NCBI GenBank assembly: GCA_016720595.1
Contig: JADKKI010000002.1
Coordinates: forward strand, 372,001-436,000
DNA length: 64,000 nucleotides
Origin: Myxococcales bacterium
GTDB lineage: Bacteria > Myxococcota_A > Polyangia > Haliangiales > Haliangiaceae
Direction: 5' to 3'
Part shown: piece by piece, positions 28,521 through 38,422 of the stretch
Position numbering within the stretch: position 1 is the first letter of the stretch
Layout of the letters: every line of letters starts with the position of its first letter
Notes under the pieces: model-generated
The model's database searches: none
What the model saw: only the letters and a program-made list of their open reading frames with translations
What the model was told of the DNA's origin: nothing
Translations under genes and position numbers: made by a program

Positions 28521-31500
28521 ATGAGGGCCGATCGTCTGCCCGTGGTAGGTTCGGCGGCACGAGTGGAAAGCACCCCTCCTCGTCGGCGCGTGCGCCGGTG
28601 GCTGCTCGTCATCGGCCTGTCCGTGGTGGTCCTTCTGGGCACCGCGTTCGCCGTGTTGCGCGTGAAGTTCGAGGGGGAAGATCTCGGTAGCAACATCGCG
28701 TCGATCCTCAACAAGCGGATGCGCGGCCGGATCGAGATCGGCTCGGTCGAGTGGGAGACCAAGGACCTCAAGAAGCTGGTGACCGGGGGGTGGATCCCGG
28801 TGGTCATCAAGGACGTCAAGGTGTGGGACGACTGCGCACTCAGCCAGGTGCTGGGGGACGCGGACGAGGTCCGGGTCGGGGACCCCAACGAGGACTGCAC
28901 TCCGGATGAGCGGGCGGACGCCGACCCGGCGAGCAAGCGGAAGCCGCGCAAGCAGCTCCTACGAACTCCTCTGGTCACGGTGGAGATCGATGCCCACGCG
29001 CTCCTGTTCGGCAACCACGACTTCGTGTTCCGGAACCTGTGGATCTACAGCGGCCAGGCCCTGATCGAGGAGACCCGCGAGCCCTACCCGCTCCACGCCT
29101 ACGATCGTACGAGCGTCACGATCATCACCGCGTTCTATCCGCGCATGGCCGCCGGCTTCCGCGCCGGCATCTACGCGGACTCGGCGCCGCCGGTGTTCGA
29201 TCTGCGCGACATCCACATCCGCGATCTCGATCTCTACATCAACTTCCGCCCGTACCAGCCCGAGGACGCCCCACCCGATCACATCGGCTTCGGGTTCACC
29301 GGGCGGCTCGAGCACGTCAACGTCGATTCGGGCGACGACGCGGGGACCGATCAGGCCAAGCACTCGTTCCTCTACATGGACCCGACCGATCCGCTGATCG
29401 CGAAGTTCTACGTGCGCCTCGCCGTGACCTCGCCGCGGGGCCTCATCCGCGTGCTCGACGAGGGGCCGCGCACCGCGTTCCGGATGCCCCTGCCCGGCCT
29501 CACGCCCGGCTCGCAGGTCTATCCGCCGAAGGAGCGGCTCGCGAAGTACGACCTCGGCCTCGTCGACATCAACCTCAACCGCCTCGCGCAGCTGCCGACG
29601 GAGTGGCCGCGCCACGACTTCATCGCCAACACGCTCGAGCTCGATCTGTCGGCGCGCACGGTGCCGTGCGAGCTGGCACCCGGCGAGCCCGAAGATGGCC
29701 GGCTGATCCCGCGCTACAAGTTCGAGGACAAGGAGAGCGGCTCGATCCGGCTCACCGGCGAGCTCAACAGCTACTTCGATCGCCCGTACGACGGCTCGTG
29801 GAACCTCAAGCTCGACGCCAAGAACCTCGGCGCGATGGTGCGCACGTGCATCAAGTCCACCGTCGGCGGCGATGACCTGAACGGCACGATCACGCTGACC
29901 GGCCCGTTCGTCGCCTCGCCCAAGGTCGGCCTCGATCTCAAGAACCTCGACTTCGACATCCCGCTGCGCGCCGACGAGGAGCCGCTGCGGCTGACGCTCG
30001 CCGAGGTCCACGGCGGCATCGATCTCGTCAACGAGCAGGGCTTCATCGACAAGACCAAGGCGCTGATCCGCGGCGGCAAGGAGCCCGGCGAGGTCGAGCT
30101 GTCGGCCACGTTCGGCCTGCGCCCGTACATCGCGAACGCGCAGATCGAGATCACGAAGGCGATCGATGCCGGGCGGTTCCTGCCGCCCAACGTCGCGCGC
30201 GCCGCCGGCAAGTTCCTGAAGGGCCGCCTGCGCGCGAAGGGCGACACCACCCCTGGTGAGGGCTTCGCGCTCGAGGACTTCGATCTCTCGCTCGGGCCCT
30301 CCCCCACCAGCACGCTGCTGCGCGTCCACAAGGGGCGGCTATTCACGAGCGACAACTTCGGATCGATCCACGTCGAGAAGGTCGCGATCGAGGCGGGTCA
30401 GAGCCACGCGGTGTTCGATGGTCTGGTCGATATCCTCCACGAGGACATCCGGATGCGGATCGAAGGCACGTTCCCCGATCTCGGGGCGTGGCTCCGGCGC
30501 TTCGGTCTTCCGGACTTCGTGTCGGGCGCCGGCGGCGGCAGCGTGATCATCATCAACGGCCCGCTCAAGAACCCCACGGTCAGCATCAACACCGAGCTCA
30601 ATGGCGTGCCGTGCCTCGATCGCCTGCGGCTGATCGACACCCAGTTCAAGGACGGCATCGTCGACATCGCGAAGATGACCTCGCAGGGCCTCGGCGGCGA
30701 GCTGACCGGCAACGGGCGGATCCGGGTGGATGGCGCCCTGCCGTTCATCGAGCGGCTGACGCTCTCTGGCCGCCGGATCGATGCGGCGCGGCTGTGCGGC
30801 CTGGTCGGCACGGTCAAGGGCACGCTCGACACCGTGGAGGCCCAGCTCGATCGCGTCAGCGTCGTCAAGACGCGGCCGGCGCTCGACTGGCTCGACTACG
30901 CCAAGGTCTATGCGAAGGCGCAGAAGCTGACGATCAAGGGCGACACGTACTCCGACGTGGCGCTGTGCGTGAACCGCCCCGACGACGCCGCGTGCCGCCC
31001 GCGCCCGGTGTACACGTCCCCCGAAGATCTCGAGAAGTGCGCCACCGCGAAGCGCACCGGCGGCTCGTGCCTCGTGGTCGCCGCGAAGCGCGATGCGGGC
31101 GGCGTGCTCGATGCCACGGTGGCGAAGCTGCCGCCGATCAAGGGCAACTCGCGCGCGCCCGCGGTGCCCGCGCGGCTGGGCGGCGCGGTCTCGGTGGATC
31201 TGCCGCTCGCGATCCTCGAGCAGTTCCTCCACAAGCGGATCCTCGGCGGCGACGCGCGGATGACCCTGCACCTGGCCGGCACGCCCACGGCGCCGCAGGC
31301 GGACGGCCACATCACGCTCCTGCGCACCTGGCTGATGAACGCGTTCGTCGGCGACAGCCAGCTCCGCGTCGAGCCCACGACGCTGGCGGGCGGCAAGCCC
31401 GGGATCCGGATCGATGGCGCGATGCTGGCCGATCGGCTCCAGATCCACGGCACGCTCGGCACCACCGCGCCGTTCCCGGTGGAGATCGCGGTCACCGGCC

Positions 31501-33725
31501 GCCGGATCGAGCTCGATGCGGTGACCGATCTGACCAAGCTCCTCGGCATGCCCGAGCAGGTGCAGGGCTGGGTCTCCGGCACGATCACCGTGAAGACCGA
31601 GCTGTTCCCGGCCAAGCCCGTCGAGCCGGAGGCCTGGGTCGAGCTGTCCGAGGTGGTGGCGATCGTCAACCACCGCGGCACCGATGGCCGGCTCACGCCG
31701 CTGCGCCTCTCGGTGATCGATCAGGCGCCCGGTGCGCGCGCCGCGGTCTCGCTGCGCATCACGCCCACGTCGCTCGAGCTCGCGTGCAAGGACCCGACGG
31801 CCGTCGGTGGACGCGTCCCGTGCACCACCCGGTTCGCCACGCCGGCGGGCATCGTCGAGGTCCGCGGCCACGCCACGCAGGCCTCGGTGGCGATCGAGGC
31901 CACGGGCGAGCTCGATCTCGCGCTGGTCCAGCCGCTGCTCGATACCCGGTTCGACGAGGCCTCCGGGCGGGTGCGGCTGTCGGCGGCGATCTCCGGATCG
32001 CTCGACAAGCCCACGTACGAGGCCTCGATCGATCTCGATCCGGACGGCCTGTGGACCAAGAACCCCAAGGCCGCGAACCCGATCCGGCTGCGCCCGGTGG
32101 GCGGCGAGACCGTGATCGAGGCGCCGACCGGCCTGATCAAGCTCGCGAACGGCAGCCTCGGCTTCACCGACGTGATCGTCCAGGTTCGCGATCAGCACCT
32201 CGACGAGAAGGGCGAGCTGCACGTCAAGGGCAACATCACCCTCAACGGGCTCACGCCCGCGAACTGGTCCGTGCTGATCAGCGGCAAGCTCGCCGGCAAG
32301 ATGCTGCTGGTGGCGGCGCCCGGGATGGTCTCGCAGGCCGGTGGGCTCGCGACGATCGACGGCGACCTGATCCTCTCGGGCAAGGGCCTCCTGCCGCTGA
32401 TCTCCGGAACGCTGGTGTTCGATCCGAGCGGCAAGGACCGTCCGCTGTCGCTGATCCCGCGTGGCGTGCGCCGCGAGCTGTCGTTCTTCAAGGGCAGCAT
32501 CGACATCGAGACCACCGTCACGAGCGGTGACCACCGCACGTACACGCTCGCGATCGACGACGTCCGCGGCTCGATCGATGGCGAGGGTGCGCTGTCGAAC
32601 ATCAACGGCAAGATCGAGCTCCGCGACGGCGAGCTGACGTCTCTGGCGGTCAAGCTCGATGCCGACAACATCCCGTTCAAGGTCCCCGGCACGCTCGATC
32701 TCGTGATCTCCGCGCGCGATGTGGTGATCGACAAGCCCGCCGGCGTCACGCGGCTCTCGATCGGCGGCAGCGTCTCGATCATCGACGGCGAATACAAGAA
32801 CAACTTCGAGCTCACCGATCAGATCCGCTCGATCGGCTCCACCGCCGCGCCCTCGCGGCCGTTCTGGGAGGAGTATCCGCTGCTCGGCAACGCCGACCTG
32901 CACCTCAGCCTCGATGTGCGCCGGTTCAGCGTGAAGAACAACATCGCGACGATCGATCTCGTCGGCCCGCTGATCGAGATCACGAACACGCCGCGCGACC
33001 CGCGCATGTCGGGTTCGATCCGCGTCGAGCGCGGCGAGTTCCGGATCCCCGGCACCCGCGCGCGGTTCACGCGCACCTCCGGATCGATCGACTTCGCCGA
33101 GAACCAGAAGGCCGGCGATCCGCTGCTCAACGTGGTCAGCGAGGCGCCGGACTATCGGGACCTCTCGGGCCAGGAGCACCTGATCACGCTGACCATCAGC
33201 GGCCCGCTCTCGAACCCGCAGTGGGACCTCAAGACCTCCACCGGCTACAACAAGAGCCAGACCCTCTCGCTGCTGGTGCTCGGCCGCAACCAGGAGTCCC
33301 TGCGCCGTTCGCTCGGCGATCAATCGCTCGGCTCGGATCCCACCAAGCAGGATCCCACCACCAACCCCAGCCAGGGCTTCGCCGATCAGATCGTCAAGGA
33401 CCTCGCCGGCGACTGGGTCTCGAACCTGCTCGGCGATTCGCTCACCCGGTGGTCCGGCCTCGACGTGCTGCGCCTCGAGATCGGCTTCGGCTCGATCGGC
33501 TTCCGGCTCGAGAAGAAGCTGCTCGAGAACATCCGGGTGATCAGCGATGGCGAGCAGACCATCCGCGGTAACACGTTCAACCTGCGCGGCGAGCTGAAGA
33601 CCCCGGTCCGGAACCTGTCGGGACAGATCGGCTACCTCAACAAGAACTTCTACGATCCCGCCGAGCAAGACATCCAGGACAGCAGCGTCAAGGTCGTCTA
33701 CCGCTGGATCCTGTTCATCCCGTGA
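28521..33725 (+). CDS. tamB: Translocation and assembly module protein TamB (DUF490)
   Basis: A 1734-residue protein. One N-terminal transmembrane helix (RRWLLVIGLSVVVLLGTAF) anchors it in the inner membrane. The rest is a long repetitive beta-structure (AsmA-like repeats, such as RLTGELNSYFDRPYDGSWNL, GSVIIINGPLKNPTVSINT, GGLATIDGDLILSGKGLLPL), the shape of a lipid-carrying bridge across the periplasm. The C-terminal DUF490 domain includes VVIDKPAGVTRLSIGGSVSI, SGSIRVERGEFRIPGTRARF and NPQWDLKTSTGYNKSQTLSL, ending with LKTPVRNLSGQIGYLNKNFY. TamB works with TamA in outer-membrane biogenesis and lipid transport. It overlaps tamA by four bases (GTGA). E. coli TamB is about 1260 residues; this one is longer in the repeat region. 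Confidence 0.93.
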   Translation: MRADRLPVVGSAARVESTPPRRRVRRWLLVIGLSVVVLLGTAFAVLRVKFEGEDLGSNIASILNKRMRGRIEIGSVEWETKDLKKLVTGGWIPVVIKDVKVWDDCALSQVLGDADEVRVGDPNEDCTPDERADADPASKRKPRKQLLRTPLVTVEIDAHALLFGNHDFVFRNLWIYSGQALIEETREPYPLHAYDRTSVTIITAFYPRMAAGFRAGIYADSAPPVFDLRDIHIRDLDLYINFRPYQPEDAPPDHIGFGFTGRLEHVNVDSGDDAGTDQAKHSFLYMDPTDPLIAKFYVRLAVTSPRGLIRVLDEGPRTAFRMPLPGLTPGSQVYPPKERLAKYDLGLVDINLNRLAQLPTEWPRHDFIANTLELDLSARTVPCELAPGEPEDGRLIPRYKFEDKESGSIRLTGELNSYFDRPYDGSWNLKLDAKNLGAMVRTCIKSTVGGDDLNGTITLTGPFVASPKVGLDLKNLDFDIPLRADEEPLRLTLAEVHGGIDLVNEQGFIDKTKALIRGGKEPGEVELSATFGLRPYIANAQIEITKAIDAGRFLPPNVARAAGKFLKGRLRAKGDTTPGEGFALEDFDLSLGPSPTSTLLRVHKGRLFTSDNFGSIHVEKVAIEAGQSHAVFDGLVDILHEDIRMRIEGTFPDLGAWLRRFGLPDFVSGAGGGSVIIINGPLKNPTVSINTELNGVPCLDRLRLIDTQFKDGIVDIAKMTSQGLGGELTGNGRIRVDGALPFIERLTLSGRRIDAARLCGLVGTVKGTLDTVEAQLDRVSVVKTRPALDWLDYAKVYAKAQKLTIKGDTYSDVALCVNRPDDAACRPRPVYTSPEDLEKCATAKRTGGSCLVVAAKRDAGGVLDATVAKLPPIKGNSRAPAVPARLGGAVSVDLPLAILEQFLHKRILGGDARMTLHLAGTPTAPQADGHITLLRTWLMNAFVGDSQLRVEPTTLAGGKPGIRIDGAMLADRLQIHGTLGTTAPFPVEIAVTGRRIELDAVTDLTKLLGMPEQVQGWVSGTITVKTELFPAKPVEPEAWVELSEVVAIVNHRGTDGRLTPLRLSVIDQAPGARAAVSLRITPTSLELACKDPTAVGGRVPCTTRFATPAGIVEVRGHATQASVAIEATGELDLALVQPLLDTRFDEASGRVRLSAAISGSLDKPTYEASIDLDPDGLWTKNPKAANPIRLRPVGGETVIEAPTGLIKLANGSLGFTDVIVQVRDQHLDEKGELHVKGNITLNGLTPANWSVLISGKLAGKMLLVAAPGMVSQAGGLATIDGDLILSGKGLLPLISGTLVFDPSGKDRPLSLIPRGVRRELSFFKGSIDIETTVTSGDHRTYTLAIDDVRGSIDGEGALSNINGKIELRDGELTSLAVKLDADNIPFKVPGTLDLVISARDVVIDKPAGVTRLSIGGSVSIIDGEYKNNFELTDQIRSIGSTAAPSRPFWEEYPLLGNADLHLSLDVRRFSVKNNIATIDLVGPLIEITNTPRDPRMSGSIRVERGEFRIPGTRARFTRTSGSIDFAENQKAGDPLLNVVSEAPDYRDLSGQEHLITLTISGPLSNPQWDLKTSTGYNKSQTLSLLVLGRNQESLRRSLGDQSLGSDPTKQDPTTNPSQGFADQIVKDLAGDWVSNLLGDSLTRWSGLDVLRLEIGFGSIGFRLEKKLLENIRVISDGEQTIRGNTFNLRGELKTPVRNLSGQIGYLNKNFYDPAEQDIQDSSVKVVYRWILFIP

Positions 33726-36700
33726 CCCGCCGCGCCCTCTCCCGCCTCGTCGTCCTCGCCGCCCTGGTGGCGATCGGAGCGCCGCGCGCCGCGCACGCCG
33801 ACGCCGAGGCCGACGACGATGCGCTCACCGCACAGACGTTCGATCCGGGCACCTGTGGCCAGATCGCCCCGACCGCCGCCCCGACCGCGACCGTCACCCC
33901 GCCGGTGACCTGGAGCAGCTTCGAGATCACCGGCACGCTCACCGACTCCGCCCCCACCGTGCGCGCTCTGTTCGAGCCCACGATGCGCCGGCATCGCGCA
34001 CTCACCGATGACGCGCGCGCCGACATCACGAAGATCGCGAGCTCGTTCGGCTATCAGCTCGTGGGCCTCGGGACCCGGGACACGGCCACCGGCACCACCG
34101 CGGTGATCGGCCTGTCGCCGCTCCCGATGGTGCGCACGATCGAGGTCGACGTGAAGCAGAAGTTCGTCGACATCCTCAACACGCCGCTGCTCGACGACGA
34201 GATCAAGCGGCGCATGCGCGTGCGGATCGGCTCGTACCTGCCGTGGACCCCCAAGGAGCGCGCCTGCGAGATCTATGACGAGCAGCGCCGGATCGAGGAG
34301 TACCTCCGCGACGAGGGCTTCTTCGAGGCCAAGGTCACCACGTCGCAGAAGAAGCGTGGCCGGGGGGTCACGATCCGGATCAAGGTCAAGCTCGGCCCCG
34401 ACTACGAGACCGGCGTGATCAACGTGGCGCCCCGCGATCCCTCCCCGGTCACCAACGACAAGATCCGCGACGCGTTCCGCCACCCCTGCAAGACCTATCG
34501 GTTTTGCTTCGGCACGATCCGGTTCCGCCGCTCGACGCACACCGCGGACATCCAGACCGTCGTCGACATGTTCCATCTGGCTGGCTACCCCGCGGTCCGC
34601 GTCCGCACCGACTTCGATCCGCTGACCTCGTTCGATCGCCGCACCAAGAAGGTCCGGTTCAACGTGACGGTCGACGTCCGGCGCAAGCTCGACGTGGTGT
34701 TCGAGGGGCACGATCCGGCGGCGATCCCGGAGAAGGAGCTGCGCGCACAGCTCACGTTCGATCAGGCGGCGTCGTCAGATGACGTCGAGGCCGGCGAGAG
34801 CGGCAAAGCGCTGACGGCGTACCTCCAGGGCAAGGGCTACTTCGATGCGCGCGTGACGTGGAGCCGCGAGCGGTTCGAGCCCTACGATCGCCTGCTGTTC
34901 CGGATCGAGGCCGGGCAGAAGCGCCAGGTGCGAACGGTCTCGTTCGTCGGCAACCATGCCCTCACCGAGGACGCGCTGCGCGAGGTGATCGGCACCCGCG
35001 AGGCGCGGTTCTCGGCCAACCTGTTCGGCCAGAGCTCGCGCGCGACCTCGGCGCAGCTCGCCGCGGATGTCCTCGCGCTGGTCCAGACCTACCGGCGCGC
35101 CGGCTATCGCGAAGCGCGCGTGCACGTCGATGCGGCGACCTCGCCGGCCGGGCTCGGCAGCGCGGCGCTCACCGCGGCGCTGCTCGCCGTGGATCGCGGC
35201 CAGGATCTCTACGTCCGCTACACCATCGACGAGGGCCTGCCGACCCTGCTGACGCAGCTCTCGGTTTCGCTCGGCGACGACGACGACGCGATCAAGACGC
35301 CGAACGACAAGGCGCTGTGCGCGCTGGTGCTGGCGGATCTCGCGGAGCTCTACCAGGAGCCGCAGCTCGCGACGCCGGCCACCGACGCGCGCTGCGTCGC
35401 GCTCGCGCCGAACCTCAAGTTCCGGGAGGCGATCGCGTTCGACACCCGCGATCAGCTCAAGGACCGTCTGTACAGCCACGGCCGCCCGCGCGCCAAGGTC
35501 GCCTACGAGTCCCGGTTGCTCGGGCCGCACCGGATGGGCGCGTTCTACAAGCTCGCCGATGTGCAGGCGCTGACGATCGGCAAGGTCGTGATCCGCGGAA
35601 ACTTCCGGACCCGGGACTCGATCATCCACAAGCTCCTCGAGCTCGACGAGGGCGCACCGCTCACCAAGGACGCCCTCGCCGATGGCGCGCGCCGCCTCCG
35701 CAACAGCGGCCTGTTCGATGCGGTCAACGTCGCGCTCCCCGATCTCGAGAACATCAGCGAGGGCTCGGTCAACGCCGTGGTCGAGATCGCCGAGCGATAT
35801 GACTACCTCGCCCAGGTCGATGTCGAGGTCGGTGGCTCGTCCTACAACGGCGCGTTCCTCACGCTCAGCCCCGGGCTCAAGAACCTGTTCGGGCTCGGCA
35901 TCTCGCTCGATCTCAAGGGCACGATCGGCTTCGACCTGGGCAAGGCCCTGAACAACGAGCTCAAGCTCAAGCAGCTCTCGGCCGAAGGCACGCTGCGGTT
36001 CCCGCAGTGGCTGTCCGAGCAGTACCTCCACGTCCCGAAGACGCTCGCGTTCCAGACCGAGCTCACCGGCTTCCATCGCCGCCAGGACACGCCGCGGTTC
36101 GGCGTGATCACGACCGATGGTGTGACGCTGTCGCTGCTGCGCACCTGGCAGCGCCAGCGCATCGGCACGCGCCCTGCCCGGGCGTTGACGTTCGGCCCGC
36201 ACTACGACTTCCGCCTCCGCGAGCGCCCGGTCGACGTGCTGCGCCCGGCGGGGGCCGACGACGATCAGACCCAGGTCCCGATCTCCACGCGCACCGGCTC
36301 GATCGGCGCCGCGTTCGAGTGGGAGCAGCGCACCGACCGACGAGGCACGCTGTCACCGCTCGCACCGGAGGATGGCTTCCGGTTCGAGGCCCAGGCCTCG
36401 TGGGCGTTCGTGCTCCCGGTGTTCCCGGGTGGCCAGGACACGTTCTTCAAGCTGTCGGCGGCCGGCACCAAGTACTGGCCGGTCGGCGACAACCTCGTGC
36501 TCCGCGCCGACCTCCGCTACGACCAGGGCATCCCGCTCGGCGGCGCGGTCCTCCTGCCCGAGGTCGAGCGGTTCTTCGCCGGCGGGGACTCCACGGTCCG
36601 CGGCTACGAGGATGACCGCCTGGCCACCGAGATCATCCAGGTCGGCGTGCCCCCGCTCGGCAACCTGTCCCAGATCCGGATCCTGCCCGCCGGCGGCAAC

Positions 36701-36967
36701 ATCCGGGTGATGTCGTCCCTCGACGCCCAGCTGCGGATCTGGAAGGTGTTCGCCGCGGGGGTGTTCGTCGACGCCGGCCTGATCACCAACCAGTGGTCCA
36801 CGGTCACCGAGGACGACATCCGGCCCTCCGCGGGTGTGGCCCTGTTCCGCATCGTGACCCCGTTCGGGTCGCTCGCGGTGGAGCGGGCCATCCCGCTCAG
36901 GCCCCAGCTCGGCGACAATCCGCGAGGACGGCTGCACCTGAGCTTCGCAGCACGGGCCCAGTTCTGA
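33722..36967 (+). CDS. tamA: Omp85-family outer-membrane assembly protein TamA-like
   Basis: A 1081-residue protein from GTG, overlapping tamB's stop by four bases. A signal peptide (TRRALSRLVVLAALVAIGA) is followed by a long periplasmic region with several POTRA repeats: VRTIEVDVKQKFVDILNTPL, DEGFFEAKVTTSQKKRGRG, VRTVSFVGNHALTEDALREV, GKVVIRGNFRTRDSIIHKLL. A linker, GLFDAVNVALPDLENISEGS, leads into the Omp85 barrel with VEIAERYDYLAQVDVEVGG and a final segment ending in FAARAQF. The FFAGGDSTVRGYEDDRL motif is the lid-lock. The gene order tamB-tamA with overlap is conserved. E. coli TamA is about 577 residues, so the POTRA region is much longer here and could be BamA-like; because tamB is adjacent, TamA is the better call. 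Confidence 0.88.
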   Translation: MTRRALSRLVVLAALVAIGAPRAAHADAEADDDALTAQTFDPGTCGQIAPTAAPTATVTPPVTWSSFEITGTLTDSAPTVRALFEPTMRRHRALTDDARADITKIASSFGYQLVGLGTRDTATGTTAVIGLSPLPMVRTIEVDVKQKFVDILNTPLLDDEIKRRMRVRIGSYLPWTPKERACEIYDEQRRIEEYLRDEGFFEAKVTTSQKKRGRGVTIRIKVKLGPDYETGVINVAPRDPSPVTNDKIRDAFRHPCKTYRFCFGTIRFRRSTHTADIQTVVDMFHLAGYPAVRVRTDFDPLTSFDRRTKKVRFNVTVDVRRKLDVVFEGHDPAAIPEKELRAQLTFDQAASSDDVEAGESGKALTAYLQGKGYFDARVTWSRERFEPYDRLLFRIEAGQKRQVRTVSFVGNHALTEDALREVIGTREARFSANLFGQSSRATSAQLAADVLALVQTYRRAGYREARVHVDAATSPAGLGSAALTAALLAVDRGQDLYVRYTIDEGLPTLLTQLSVSLGDDDDAIKTPNDKALCALVLADLAELYQEPQLATPATDARCVALAPNLKFREAIAFDTRDQLKDRLYSHGRPRAKVAYESRLLGPHRMGAFYKLADVQALTIGKVVIRGNFRTRDSIIHKLLELDEGAPLTKDALADGARRLRNSGLFDAVNVALPDLENISEGSVNAVVEIAERYDYLAQVDVEVGGSSYNGAFLTLSPGLKNLFGLGISLDLKGTIGFDLGKALNNELKLKQLSAEGTLRFPQWLSEQYLHVPKTLAFQTELTGFHRRQDTPRFGVITTDGVTLSLLRTWQRQRIGTRPARALTFGPHYDFRLRERPVDVLRPAGADDDQTQVPISTRTGSIGAAFEWEQRTDRRGTLSPLAPEDGFRFEAQASWAFVLPVFPGGQDTFFKLSAAGTKYWPVGDNLVLRADLRYDQGIPLGGAVLLPEVERFFAGGDSTVRGYEDDRLATEIIQVGVPPLGNLSQIRILPAGGNIRVMSSLDAQLRIWKVFAAGVFVDAGLITNQWSTVTEDDIRPSAGVALFRIVTPFGSLAVERAIPLRPQLGDNPRGRLHLSFAARAQF

Positions 36968-36995
36968 TATACGGTCCGCACCAAGGAGCTCGACA

Positions 36996-37133
36996 ATGGG
37001 ACGCAACGACAACCGGAAGACGCTGAAGATGCGGCGCAAGCGGAGCCAGCAGAAGCTGAAGGCCCGCATCAAGCGCAAGATCGTGGCCGCGAAGGCGGCG
37101 AAGAAGCCCGCCGCGCCAGCCAAGAAGAAGTAA
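36996..37133 (+). CDS. Conserved small basic protein (45 residues)
   Basis: The frame reads [20 protein letters not shown] then [13 protein letters not shown] and an Ala/Lys/Pro tail ending in KKK, with a stop at 37131-37133. It has an AGGAG ribosome site eight bases before ATG and an AT-rich TATACGG just upstream. Half of the residues are basic, suggesting nucleic acid or ribosome binding, in the manner of small ribosome-associated proteins. I cannot name a family. The tight ribosome site, the separation from the stop of tamA (28 bases) and the lack of rare codons make it a real gene. It was too short for routine ORF length limits. Confidence 0.7.
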   Translation: MGRNDNRKTLKMRRKRSQQKLKARIKRKIVAAKAAKKPAAPAKKK

Positions 37134-37145
37134 GGTTTCGGGCGA

Positions 37146-37636
<491 letters not shown>

Positions 37637-37640
<4 letters not shown>

Positions 37641-38422
37641 CCATGCATGGCGCCGTGATCGTCGATCGCACCTCGTGGGGCCGCCTGCGGGTGACCGGCT
37701 CGGACCGGGTCCGGTTCCTCCAGGGCCTGACCACCGTGAACGTCGAGCAGCTCGCCGATGGCGCCCATGGCTGGGGCGCGATCCTGAACCCCAAGGGCCG
37801 CGTGCTCTCGGTGATCGACATCGCGCACCTGGGCGAGGCCTTCGTGATCGCGTGCGAGCCCGAGCTCGCCGAGAAGACCCGCACGCTGCTCGAGCGCTAC
37901 GCCGTGATGGACGACGTCAACTTCGAGCCGATCACGGGCCCCGCGCACCAGATGTGGGAGGACGCTATCGATGTGTGGCGCGCGCCGATCATCGAGGGTG
38001 CGAACGATGCGTCGCGTGATGACCGCGAGCCGCAGGTCGAGCGGATGCGGATCCATGCCGGGTTCCTGCGCTACGGCGCGGACGTCGACGAGGACCACTT
38101 CCCGTTCGAGACCCCGCTCGCGCAGTTCCTCGACTACGGCAAGGGCTGCTACGTCGGCCAGGAGCCGGTGTTCCGCGTGCACTCGCAGGGCAACTCGGCC
38201 AAGGCGCTGCGCGGCTTCACCGTGGAGGGCGATGCGCCCCTCGCCGCCGGCGCGCCGATCAAGCACGCCACCAAGGACAACGCCGGCACCGTGACCTCGA
38301 GCGTGATCGACGGAGCCACCACGCTCGCGCTTGGCTACCTGCACCGCACCGTGTGGGAGCCCGGCGGGATCGTCGAGATCGACGGCCGCAAGGCCACGGT
38401 GCACGAGCTGCCGTGGGCCTAA
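37637..38422 (+). CDS. ygfZ: Folate-binding YgfZ/GcvT-fold protein
   Basis: A 261-residue protein. It is shaped like the glycine-cleavage T protein and supports Fe-S cluster repair and tRNA modification in a folate-dependent way. The signature [18 protein letters not shown] near residue 170 carries the conserved Cys. Other family parts are [39 protein letters not shown] and, at the C terminus, [20 protein letters not shown]. The length is shorter than E. coli YgfZ (326), mainly in the middle domain. The ATG overlaps the thioesterase stop, and the gene's end overlaps the next gene by 10 bases. Confidence 0.9.

Noticed and set aside
30339..33668. Long antisense frame within tamB (minus strand).
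   Set aside because: Arg/Leu/Asp-rich shadow with no domain pattern; tamB has clear homology on the + strand.
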